Assembly: GCA_025349905.2 (NCBI GenBank)
Contig: MU624722.1
Span: 1,680-28,512 of the forward strand
Direction of reading: 5' to 3'
Source: Blastocladiella britannica
Lineage: Eukaryota; Blastocladiomycota; Blastocladiomycetes; Blastocladiales; Blastocladiaceae
Length of the DNA stretch: 26,833 nucleotides
In this document: piece after piece, positions 9,937-19,397 of the stretch
How the letters are laid out: the number at the start of each line of letters is the position of its first letter
Numbering within the stretch: the stretch's first letter is position 1
The notes under the pieces: model-generated
Seen by the model: only the letters and a program-made list of their open reading frames with translations
What the model was told of the DNA's origin: nothing
Database searches by the model: none
Program-made: the position numbers and the translations under genes

Positions 9937-10875
9937 TCACAACTTGGATGCCGGCGGAGCCCACAACAGCCGCCCCTCCATCCCCGCATCCACATGGATC
10001 ACGGTCCCCGTGACGTTCCCCGCCGCGTTCCCCGACGCCGCCCACATGACCGCGCGCGCCACGTCCTCGGGCTCGCTGACTTTGCGCAGCGGCGACGTGG
10101 CCATCGCCTGGCCCAGCAAGTTCGGATCGGCCAGCGCCCGCGCGGCCATGGGCGTGCGGATCCAACCGGGAGCCACCGTGTTGATCCGGGCCCGCGGGTG
10201 CAGCGTCCGAGGCAGCTCGTTCTTGAGCGACCGCAACAGGCCTCCTGGCTGGAACGCCGCCTTGGAAGACGCGTAGTCGGCATGGTATGCTTCGCCGAAT
10301 CCGCCGGCGGTTGATCCGATCAGGACTGCAGAGATGTTGGTGAAGGTGGATGGGAGCGCTGCAGAAGCCACTGCCCGGTGCCAGTGCTTGAGGAACAGGA
10401 ATGTGCCCTATTGTATTGTATTGTTAATCGAATCGTTGGCCCTAAGCTCCATTCCAGTAAAGAATAATAAACGAACATCCAGGTTGACGGCCAGCGTGCG
10501 TCGCCAGCGCGTCAAGTCCATATCGGCCACAGCCACGTCCTCGGTCGGCCAGATGCCATGCGCGACCACCAGGATCGTAGGCGGGCCCCAGCAAACCGAC
10601 CATTGATGGGGCGAAGGGGCAGCGGCGGCAGCCACAGCAGCCGCAACTTGGTCCTCGTCCGTCACGTCGGCCTGTACCGTGCGCAGGTGCGTGGGCCCAA
10701 GCTCGGCCGCCAGCAGGGCCAGTGGGGCGTCGGTTTTCAGGGGCGCGTTGTGATGAGCAGTGACGCGGGCGCCTGCCTCGGAGACCAGTAGGCGCGCAAG
10801 GACCACGCCGAGACCACCCGAGGCGCCGGTGATGAGTACGTGCGCGTTTTCGAGGCCGAGGTACGACGACGACAT
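9937..10875 (-). CDS. Short-chain dehydrogenase/reductase with C-terminal SKL
   Basis: Model: complement(join(9937..10407,10477..10875)), 289 aa. It is a classical SDR Rossmann enzyme. It has TGASGGLG for the cofactor (residues 16-23), an ADVTDEDQV acid patch, AVNLD before the intron, catalytic S165 in IGSTAG, and Y178..K182 in YASSK with the usual 13-residue Ser-Tyr spacing. PGWIRTPMA and GTVIHVDAGM mark the C-terminal half. The last residues are PPASKL, a perfect PTS1 tripeptide that predicts import into peroxisomes. The 69-nt intron (10408..10476) has donor GTTCGT and acceptor ATAG in phase 0. The substrate cannot be told from sequence; fatty-acid or 3-oxoacyl/dienoyl-CoA reduction would fit a peroxisome. 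The start is ATG 10875. It is divergent from the next gene with about 90 bp between start codons. Confidence 0.88.
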
Positions 10876-10908
10876 TCGTTCTTTTCTTACCGAATTCAAG
10901 AGAGAGAA

Positions 10909-10979
10909 AGAAATGAGCTTGATCGCCGGTTTAGCTCACTGGTAAGAGCGCTCCACTATCCAGAAATGAGCTTGATCGC
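10909..10979 (+). repeat. 18-bp direct repeats flanking a tRNA-like D-arm fragment
   Basis: The 18-mer AGAAATGAGCTTGATCGC occurs at 10909-10926 and again at 10962-10979. The 35 nt between begin like a tRNA: TAGCTCACTGGTAAGAGC (10932-10949) reads as the A-box/D-arm, with GCTC and GAGC able to form the four-pair D-stem. No anticodon arm, B-box or complementary 3' acceptor strand follows, so this is a tRNA fragment or look-alike and not a gene. The repeat contains the start codon of the downstream gene. The upstream copy therefore makes a short uORF from ATG 10913 that stops at TAA 10943-10945. Confidence 0.7.
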
Positions 10980-12233
10980 ATTCACGTCCCCACAGCCCGA
11001 GATTCGCGTCGGGACACTGCGCGGCTCCTCTACAAATGGTGTCGATTCATTGTCGGGGGTAGCCCGCGCCGAGGCCGATGCGCGCGTTTCCCCCGCCGTG
11101 ACGCGTGTCCGCGGCCTCGCCGCCGCCATCTGTGCCGCCCCGACTCCCAACCAGCACGCGCGTCGAGCGGCCGTGGAAGCCGCCACTATCAACTGGTCCT
11201 CGGACGACGCCGACTCGATTGGTGGCGAGGGCGCTGCCCTTGCCCTGGTAGCCGCTGTGGCCGCGCTCGAGTACGCTTAAAAATATCATATGGATCGAAT
11301 GGCAACTAAACGGTGGCTCTGGATAGATCCCACCACCAGCTGGCGGCAGTGTACGTGCCCCTGTTCCCGGCCGCCCTGACGCTGCTGACGTCTTCGCGCC
11401 CGCATGTGTACTTGGCCCCGGCTCTCGCGGTCTTAGAATCAGCCCTGTCGCTGTGCGTCCCAGCGCACACCGCGGTGGCCCGGCGCGGCGGCTGGATCAA
11501 TGTCCTGTGGCACGAGCTCCTGGACCGCACCGTCCCGCTCGCAGCAGCACCCGCAGTGGATGCCGGGTCCGGGTGGGCGCAGGCCGTCGCGCAATGCGCG
11601 TATCCGGCGCTAGCGCGGGTACTAGTTCTTGCAGCAGCCACGCGCGACACCTCGCCCGACCCCCTGACATCCTGGTCGCCTGGACATTTCGCGGACATGG
11701 GTGCGGCCGTCGACCGCGTGCTCTCGGCGCTCGAGGCGTGTGCACGGGCGCCGTCGGCGTCGGCTGCCGCTCGCGCATCGGCCACACGATTGCTGGTGCA
11801 CTTGCTACGCGCCGACACGTCCAGGGTCACCCCGGTCTCGGTCACCCGCCGCGCCGTCACCCAGCTGTGTCTGCCCGTGCAGTGGCTCGGGGCCGTGAAG
11901 GAACCGGGACCGGCGATGGTGGAGGCTGCTCGGTGTGCGCTCGTGGACGGTCTGCTGGGCCTGTACCTGATTCATGGGGATCAGGACGATTCGTCGACTG
12001 CGATCCACCCACGCGTGAGACCGGTGCTGCCGCGGGTGCTGGCGGCTCTAGTGATGGGCGAGCAGGGTGCGGAGCGGTGCGGGCTTGGAAACGCGTGGCA
12101 GCGAGCATGGAAGCGCGTTGAGGCTGGGTACGACGGCGATAGTGATCGGTGGCGAGCCGACGTTGCGCTGGTGCGAGCGGTCTCAGCGGGGAACTCTTCG
12201 CCTTCGGTCCCCTCTCAAATGACGTTGCAATGA
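10966..12233 (+). CDS. Ala/Leu-rich, probably all-helical protein of unknown function
   Basis: Model: join(10966..11270,11327..12233), 403 aa. The 56-nt intron (donor GTACGC, acceptor GATAG) joins in phase 2 and keeps one long open frame of GC-rich codons to TGA 12231-12233. The protein is rich in Ala, Leu, Val and Arg, with long stretches that look alpha-helical (for example VLVLAAATRD, RVLSALEACARA, ATRLLVHLLRA). An ARM/HEAT-like fold is possible, but no repeat register is convincing. There is no signal peptide, membrane segment or catalytic motif that I can recognise. The start at 10966 (MSLIAFTSPQ) lies in the second copy of an 18-bp direct repeat; the first copy makes a 10-codon upstream ORF. 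Divergent from the SDR gene and tandem with SKP1. Confidence 0.75.
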
Positions 12234-12305
12234 CCTACATGTGTGCGTCATTCACCGAGTGCGCGTTCAATAACAAAACCGTCTTTCGTTCGCTTCTCTT
12301 CCAGC

Positions 12306-12312
12306 GACGTCA
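12306..12312 (+). promoter_or_regulatory. CRE/ATF-like site upstream of SKP1
   Basis: GACGTCA lies 45 bp before the SKP1 start, in the 123-bp gap that must hold its promoter. The match to a bZIP (CRE/ATF) core is only seven bases, so it could be chance. Confidence 0.25.
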
Positions 12313-12356
12313 AAAACGCTCTTTCGTTGTCCACACACTCAACTCAATAATTATAA

Positions 12357-13127
12357 ATGGTCAAGCTCGTCTCCTCTGATAACATCACCGTCGACGTGTC
12401 GGCCGAGGCCGCCAAGCGCTCAGTGCTGCTCTCCAACCTGCTCGAGGACGCCTCGCCCGAGGGTGAGGAGGTGACGATTCCGGTGCCAAACGTGACTGGC
12501 GAGACGCTCAAGAAGGTCTTAAACTATTTTTTTATAACTATTTGCCGTGTTGACCGGTCGTGGGCAAAAGCAACGGTCGAAAATATTAATGGAACAATTA
12601 AAATAACATAACAGGTCTTCGAGTACTGCGAGCACCACAAGAACGACCCCATGCCCGACCCCAAGGAGGATGACGATGACCTGATCCACATCAAGCGCGC
12701 GGTCGAGCGCATCACCGACTGGGACGCCGAGTACGTCAAGATTGAGAAGGAGCCGCTGTTCCAGGTCATCTTGGCCGCCAACTACCTTGACATCAAGCAG
12801 TTGCTGGACCTCGGGTGCCGCACCGTCGCCAATATGATCAAGGGCAAGACCACCCAGGAGATTCGCGACTTCCTTGGCATTGGTATGTTTTTCTTATTTG
12901 TCGATATGTGGCGGTTTTAACAACTGACTCTTATTTTTTACAACCAACTCAGTCGTGACCCCCGAGGAGGAGGAGCAGATCAAGAAGGAGAACCAGTGGG
13001 CAGTGGATGTGCGTACTCAATTCTTTATTTATTTCATAACTCAATTGAGCTGACCTAAAAAATTTTACTAAAACAGATCATTGAGAAGGAAAAGGCCGAG
13101 AAGGAGGCAAAGAAGAGCTCGAGCTAA
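12357..13127 (+). CDS. SKP1: SKP1, adaptor subunit of SCF ubiquitin ligases
   Basis: Model: join(12357..12515,12615..12882,12953..13008,13077..13127), 177 aa. SKP1 links F-box proteins to cullin-1. Recognisable blocks are the N-terminal BTB/POZ fold ([40 protein letters not shown]), then [22 protein letters not shown] and [20 protein letters not shown]. The F-box-binding C-terminus is [14 protein letters not shown], then [17 protein letters not shown]. Most SKP1 proteins end at QWCEEK. Here a fourth exon adds a charged tail of 17 codons including stop ([16 protein letters not shown]), with Ala-Val-Asp in place of Cys-Glu-Glu. Introns are 99, 70 and 68 nt, all AT-rich. It converges on DHFR with a 38-bp gap. 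Identification is secure. Confidence 0.96.
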
Positions 13128-13165
13128 ACAGTGTCTCTATGTGTAAATGCATTAAACCTTTTTTT

Positions 13166-13853
<688 letters not shown>

Positions 13854-14165
13854 TCAGATTTTTTCCTGCAATAAAAATCGGAGAATGAAGGAGTTTTTAA
13901 ATACGCGAGTCCCGGCGGACCGAGCATCCCAAGGAGCTGATTCCATTCAAGACTCTGGCGAGAAGGTAGGGAGGCGCGGGCAAAGTACAACGCACGGCGT
14001 GACCAGAGGTTTTTCCGGTGACGCACAGATGCGAATGCCCACAGGAAATCGGCCACGGTGCACTGCTGCACCCCCAGCAATCAACTTGGACTCTTTACTT
14101 CTTTATATACCGCGACTTGCGTCCTCAGCTCTTTGCACACACACAAAACCATTTGCCAAAAAGCC
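13854..14165. other. 312-bp divergent intergenic region, DHFR/MATE
   Basis: This is one of the two largest gene-free gaps here, the other being 19398-20042. It should hold the promoters of DHFR (minus) and MATE (plus). I see a TATA element (TATATA, 14104-14109) 57 bp before the MATE start. A 76-codon minus-strand ORF (13850-14080) runs into the DHFR start with an ATGA overlap; it has no recognisable similarity. No tRNA or snRNA was recognised. Confidence 0.5.
14104..14109 (+). promoter_or_regulatory. TATA box of the MATE gene
   Basis: CTTTATATACC lies 57-62 bp before the MATE start codon in an otherwise GC-balanced spacer and is followed by a pyrimidine/CA-rich leader (GCACACACAC). Position and context fit a core promoter; other genes in the window lack such a clear TATA. 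Confidence 0.45.
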
Positions 14166-16226
14166 ATGGCCATCCCCGACCGCGCCGAATCGCAACCGCT
14201 GCTTGCGGAACCGCAGCAAGCAACCACAGCAACTTCGGCAGGTACCTTCCGCCCGCGCACGCCGTCGTCTACTTCATCGTCCTCGGCTGCCGCTGCTGTT
14301 GCTGTGGCAACTTCGCCTTCATCGCACAAAGGCCCATCGCCCATCCGCCCCTCGGCCCGCTCTCCCACCACTGACCATGCCGCCGGGGATCCGCGTGGTG
14401 GCCGATTGCCTAGTCCTGCGCGTTCGGCCCACAGTTACATGTCCGAGAACGAGACGGTCATGAACTTGGCCCGCGCCATCAAGGAGGCCAAGCGCACGCT
14501 GCGACTGTCGTTGCCGTCCATCACGTCGTATGTGCTGAGCTTTGCCAACCGGTATGTAGTTTTATTTGTGGAGCGATGTGTGAAAAAATGCAACTGATCA
14601 CCCTAACGTGAAATCAACCAGCCTCGTCGTCACTTTTATGGTCGGTCACCTGGGCGCCAACGAACTCGCAGCTTCCACCTTGGCCGTCATGGTATATATA
14701 CTCTTTACTTTAAAGGTTGTGACATATTCTTACCAGTAATAACATAGTTTGGCAACGTGGCCGGATTCTCCATCTGCTTTGGCCTCAGCTCGGCCCTCGA
14801 TACCCTCGCCAGCCAAGCAGTCACCGGCGCGTCCAACCCGCGCCAAGCCGGCGTGTTTTTGCAACGCGCGATCCTGATCAACCTGATGCTCGCGATCCCA
14901 ATCTCGCTGCTGTGGGTGTTTGCTGAGCCGCTCCTGCGGCTTGCGCACCAGGACGCGGAACTGTCGCGCATGGCCGGATCGTACATTCGCATCATGCTGG
15001 TGTCGTTTGCACCCAACATTGTGCGCGACCTGGTGGCCAAGTTCCTCAACGCCCAGGGGATCATGCAGGCCCAGTTTTACGTGTACTTGGTGGTGCTGCC
15101 GTTCAACGTCGCATTGCAGTACACGCTCGTGTACCTCGACACGCCGATCCGCTTGGGCTTTTACGGCGCCGCGTGGGGGTCGGTTATCAGCGATATCTTC
15201 TCTGCGCTGCTCATCATTGCGTACGCGGTGTTTATCAGCGGACACCAGTGCTGGCAACCGTGGTCGCGCCAGGCGCTCTACGGGTGGGGACAGTACCTGC
15301 GCCTGGGCTTCCCGGGTATGCTCATGGTGTGCGCCGAGTGGTATGTTTTTCCTTTTACTTATTCGCTACCACCGCTCACCTATCCAAAATGCACAAATTA
15401 AAGGTGGATGTTTGAGATCGTCGCCCTGATTGCCGGCGTCTTTGGCGCCCGCGTTCTGGCCGCGCAGTCCATCATTATCAACACGTCGTCCATCGTGTAC
15501 ATGACGTACCTGGGCATTTCGGTGGTCAATTCCAACCGGATCGGCAACTTTTTGGGCGCTGGTAAGCCCATGCGCGCCAAGTTCTCGGCCCAGGTGTCGA
15601 TTGCTATGGCATTTGTGTTTTCACTGGTTTTGGGTACTGCGGTGCTGGTGTTCCGCCGTCAATGGGGTATGTGTGTTTGCCCTTTTTATTGGACTGAGTT
15701 AATACTGACGTGGTCATGATTATACAGCCTCCCTCTTTACCAATGATATGGACGTGGTGGCACTGACGGCGGCGGTGCTGCCCGTGTGCGCACTGTTCCA
15801 GTTTGCCGACGGCGGCGTCTGTGTCACGGGCGGCGTGCTGCGTGGGTGCGGCAAGCAACATGTCGGCGCCGTCCTGAATTTGGTCGCGTACTACGTTATT
15901 GGGCTTCCATTTGTGCGTCCCTCTATTTTTTTTCTCTGGCATAACGAAGTACTAACACCCCAAAAATTTATTAGTCGGCCCTGCTTACATTCTACTTTGA
16001 CCTCCAACTGCTGGGCATTTGGCTCGGCCTGGCGGCCGCCCAGATCCTGTGCTACGCGGTGCAGGTCATGTACGTCAACTCGCAGATCGACTGGGCCAGC
16101 GAGTGCCGGGTCGCCCAGCAGCGCGTCAACCACAACTTCCATGTAGCGGCCGTCGCCCACGGGCTGGACGAGGACGACGATGACTTGATTGAGGACGAGG
16201 ACGATGATCTGTTGCTCTCGGCATAG
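14166..16226 (+). CDS. MATE-family multidrug/toxin extrusion transporter
   Basis: Model: join(14166..14551,14622..14691,14748..15340,15404..15666,15728..15912,15975..16226), 582 aa; six exons, all in phase. MATE proteins are 12-helix antiporters that export organic cations and drugs using H+ or Na+. Typical blocks are VVTFMVGHLGANELAAS, FGNVAGFSICFGLSSALDTL, SQAVTGASNP, KFLNAQGIMQAQFY, the EWWMFEIVALIAG helix, and VLRGCGKQHVGAVLNLVAYY. About 90 disordered Ser/Pro-rich residues precede the first helix. They include ESQPLL (residues 8-13), an ExxxLL acidic dileucine sorting motif that could direct the protein to the vacuole. The C-terminus is a highly acidic tail. It ends in TAG, the only amber stop among the genes here. 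It converges on the ARM-repeat gene with a 65-bp gap. Confidence 0.94.
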
Positions 16227-16291
16227 GGATAAAAGAAATCATTCACTTATTTCCTGAAAATAGCACATACTTTATATATATTCTCTTCTTT

Positions 16292-17889
16292 TTATTTCAG
16301 TAGATCCAGGACTTGTTGAATAGCAGCACTTTCAAAATGGGACACATCTGCAGCAACTTCGTTGGCCGTTGCTCTACTCGTGGTTTCTGACAGAAGCGCC
16401 TGCCCCGTTGCCTTGAAGAGTGGGCAGCTGTGCGGATGAGCAGTCTCGTACTTGAGCAACGCGACAACGCATTTGCAGGCAGAGTCCACATCGAAGTCAT
16501 GCAGGTCCGAGTCCAGCACCGCGAACATGGCCCGCAAGTAGTCTACGGTGAGCACCGCTGCCACCATCTGGTTGTTCTCGTACTTTACGCTCGATTCAAA
16601 GACGTTCGACAGGACCGCGACGGCCTCGGACCGGACACCAAGCGACGGGGTCGCCTTCGATTTGTGGCGGCCCAAGAGCAGTTTGACAAGCCCGGAAACC
16701 ATTCCAGACGCAACCACCGCAAGAACGTGGCCCAAGGTGCCTTCCGCGATATAAGATGCAGCCAGCAGGCACGGCTCGAGCATCTCAGGAGACCCGCGGG
16801 CAAGAAACATGCGGCCGAGTCTCAAAAACCCAGCGTCCAGGACAAGTTGGGTCGCGGAATCGCCATAAGCAGTCAGGGAAGTAAAGATATTAGCCAGGGA
16901 CTTTACGTTATGCCCACCAATGATGCCATCAGGAAACATGTACGTGTGCGCCTCGGTCCTTAATGCGGAAGCAGCCAAGGGAACCAGGAGCTCAGCGACA
17001 CGCAACCCAGTTGAGCGATCGGAAATATCAATCAACGACTGGAGTGCATCTGCCGCGTCAGTGCTAATTTGCTCGTCCACCGATTGCACAAGAAGGAGCA
17101 GCGCTGGAACCAGATCGCCGAGCGTTTGGTTGTGTTCCGTGTGCCATTCCACAGTAATCATCCAGAAAAGGCCCGTCAACGTATGGAGCAAATCGACCGG
17201 CACCGAAGCGTCCTGTAGTTCCACGGACTCGGCCGTCACCAACGTGGCCAGGCGCTCCACAAGCCTTAAACCAACAAGTGTGCTGCGGTAGTCAGAGTGC
17301 CGACTAGCCAACTCGGCAAGGATATTCACCGCCAGGTTGCGCAGTTCAAAGTTGCCAGCACTGTTCGATAAATGGTTCAGCAGAATCGGAACCGCGCCAG
17401 AATGGAGGATTCGTTTCGAAATTTCCTACGAGGGACCGATTACGCAGAGCAAGGCACGGGACGCATGGGTCGCAACCGCGGCTGTTGGGTGGCGCAAGAG
17501 TGGAACGGGGCGCGGAACCGGGTTACATGCCAGCACTTCCTGTTCAGGCACATCGTGGACTACATAGCAGTGTATTAGGGAACATGGGCGCTAAAGAAAG
17601 AAAAGTGAGGATGCAAACCATCAAGCGCGTGCTGCATCCCTTGCAGCCCAGCCAAGAGGTTTTCTTGGTCCTGCTCATCCTCGAGGGCGAGCACCATTTC
17701 GAGCGAGTTCATCATGACTGGGTTCAATTTTGGAGCATGGCGGTCGACCAGTGCAGCAGCGATCGCAATAGTATCCATATCGCCAAGGTCGTGGCTATCG
17801 GTGGCCTTGATATACGCGTAAATGCGGGCCAAGCGCAGCACGAGGAACACGGACTCGTCGTGCGTTGTCATCAAGAAAACGCCATACAT
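16292..17889 (-). pseudogene. Importin-alpha-like ARM-repeat gene, reading frame broken
   Basis: The minus-strand frame 16292..17425 is open for about 378 codons and reads as tandem armadillo repeats (GAVPILLNHL, FELRNLAVNILAELASR, ALQSLIDISD, VAVLSNVFES), most like karyopherin alpha. It continues upstream as ARM-like RHPTAAVATHASRALLCVIG, but an in-frame TAG (17426-17428) interrupts it where importins have a small residue between two helices. About 150 bp further upstream the frame shifts by one near 17575-17590. The N-terminal part (17575..17889, from ATG TAT at 17889) then ends in TAA. No importin-beta-binding Arg/Lys-rich N-terminus is present. Either this is a young pseudogene, or there are assembly errors, or very short introns hide the breaks. 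A pyrimidine-rich TTTCTTTAG at 17591-17599 could be a real acceptor. It lies 28 bp from the LRR gene. Confidence 0.5.
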
Positions 17890-17917
17890 TATGTTTTACA
17901 ATACCTACTTGGCCACC

Positions 17918-19397
17918 TTAGCGAGGACCTTGCGGATACGCTTGTGAGCCCGCCAAAGGGCCACTACTAGGCAGCACCAAATCTTCAGAATCCATCTCGG
18001 TCCCGCCGTGAGGGGCGGCAAATGCCATCGGATGAGGACCAGCGGCGGAACCCGCACCAATCGCGACCCGATCCACCGGCATCACGTCGGCTTTTTTGAT
18101 CATGGGCAATTCCATCCGATCAAGCGTATCGAGCATGGCCAGCGACGCAGGTGCCAGTGCAGTTTTGTGGCCCGGCAGTATGCCAGTCTGCCGCCAAGGG
18201 TCGTCGGCCACTCGGTCGCCAATGACGGTCGCGCTATCCATGTCGGTGGAATTGGATGGCGATAGCAAGGATTGGTCAGGCGTTTTGGAGGCGAGGAGAG
18301 TATTTGCTGCTGCTGCCGCCGCCTTGGCCCGGCGAAGTCGATACATCAGGGCACCGACCACCATGGCCACCACGATCGCTGCTGCTCCACCAGCAACAAT
18401 GGGAATCACGGACGTCAAGCAGGACTTGATCCCGTTGCCAGTAATGTCACCGTAGCACTTTCCAATGCGAGCGTCTCCAGCATAGCATATACTCGTTGTA
18501 CTTTGTTGTGGAAGGAGGGTACAATTTTGGCTGCCAGTAGCATGCTTTCGTTAGTTCGGCTATGAGCCTCCTTTACAACATATAAATGAAGAAAAACATA
18601 CGTTGCAGTTAGGTCCGGAACGGGCCCATCGAGCTGGTTATTAAAGAGCCAGCTAGAATCCAATTTTGATCAGATCGCAAATATTGACCGAAAAGTGTGC
18701 AGGCACGTACAGCTCAGTGAGTTGCGAGAGCTTGCTCATGGTGGCCGGGATATGCCCACTCAACTTGTTGTCGCTCAACCGACTTGTGCGACATCCATTT
18801 TAGAAAGGTGAGTACAATACATGATCAACAACAAATAAGAGTAAACCGACGTACAGCGAGGTGAGGCCGAGCAAAGCGCCCATGCTCTCGGGGATCTCGC
18901 CGCCCAATTGGTTATTGCGCAGGGACCTGCTCCAATGAAGGTCGGGTTAACTTATAAATACTTGACAAAGACCCCAACAAATTACGCACAATGTCGTGAG
19001 ATTGGTCAGCTGGCCCAAGGCACTGGGAATGCTGCCAGTTAACTGGTTCGCGGCAAGGGATCTGGTCAAGATGTAACATTAAGTCAGTACAACAAGAGTG
19101 AGAAATTTAATTGACACATACATGTATTCCAAGCTCGTCAATTTTTGAATGCTGTCAGGGATAGTCCCATTGGCGCCGAGGAGGAGCCAATTCCTTTCAA
19201 AACGATTCGTAAGTAACTAAATAGCGCCCGGTATTGGCTACATACATGGTCGTCACATAACCGTCATTGTTGCATTTAATCCCGGCCCACTGGCAGCAAT
19301 CAGTCGCGTTCGTGTCGAGCGAGACCTTTAACGTTGTGGCAACGCCTTTTAATTCAGGGCACTGCTTGCCAGGCGCGGGTTTGGTTGATGAAGCCAT
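17918..19397 (-). CDS. LRR receptor-like membrane protein, 5' end unresolved
   Basis: Model: complement(join(17918..18530,18602..18652,18711..18782,18855..18926,18990..19061,19122..19193,19246..19397)), at least 367 aa. It opens with a Cys-paired LRR cap (KQCPELKGVATTL, DCCQWAGIKCNND) and continues with extracellular-type LRRs of the LxxNxLxGxIP kind (SLAANQLTGSIPSALGQL, RLSDNKLSGHIPATMSKL). A Cys-rich segment (QNCTLLP, SICYAG, KCYGD) and one membrane helix (VIPIVAGGAAAIVVAMVVGA) follow. The cytosolic tail of about 140 residues is Ser/Ala/Asp-rich and has no kinase domain. Four repeats sit in separate 72-nt exons bounded by phase-2 introns. ATG 19397 is the first start in the right frame but leaves no signal peptide. 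A hydrophobic KLLALIFLQICKA just upstream is in another frame, so an exon or an indel is missing from this model. Probable surface receptor or adhesion protein. Confidence 0.8.

Noticed and set aside
10942..10963. 22-nt GTAAGA...CCAG intron between the two start-codon copies
   Set aside because: Far shorter than every supported intron here (51 nt or more), and the direct repeat explains the structure better.
10925..10997. Complete tRNA gene starting at GCCGGTTTAGCTC
   Set aside because: Only the A-box/D-arm is present. There is no pairable anticodon arm, no GGTTCGA-type B-box, and no 3' strand complementary to the acceptor 5' strand.
16227..16291. TATATATA-rich stretch as a promoter
   Set aside because: It lies between two converging gene ends, so it is more likely a 3'-UTR/polyadenylation region.
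17426..17443. 18-nt GTAATC...TAG segment as an intron in the ARM gene
   Set aside because: Its codons align as part of an importin repeat, and 18 nt is well below the size of other introns here. Kept only as an alternative.
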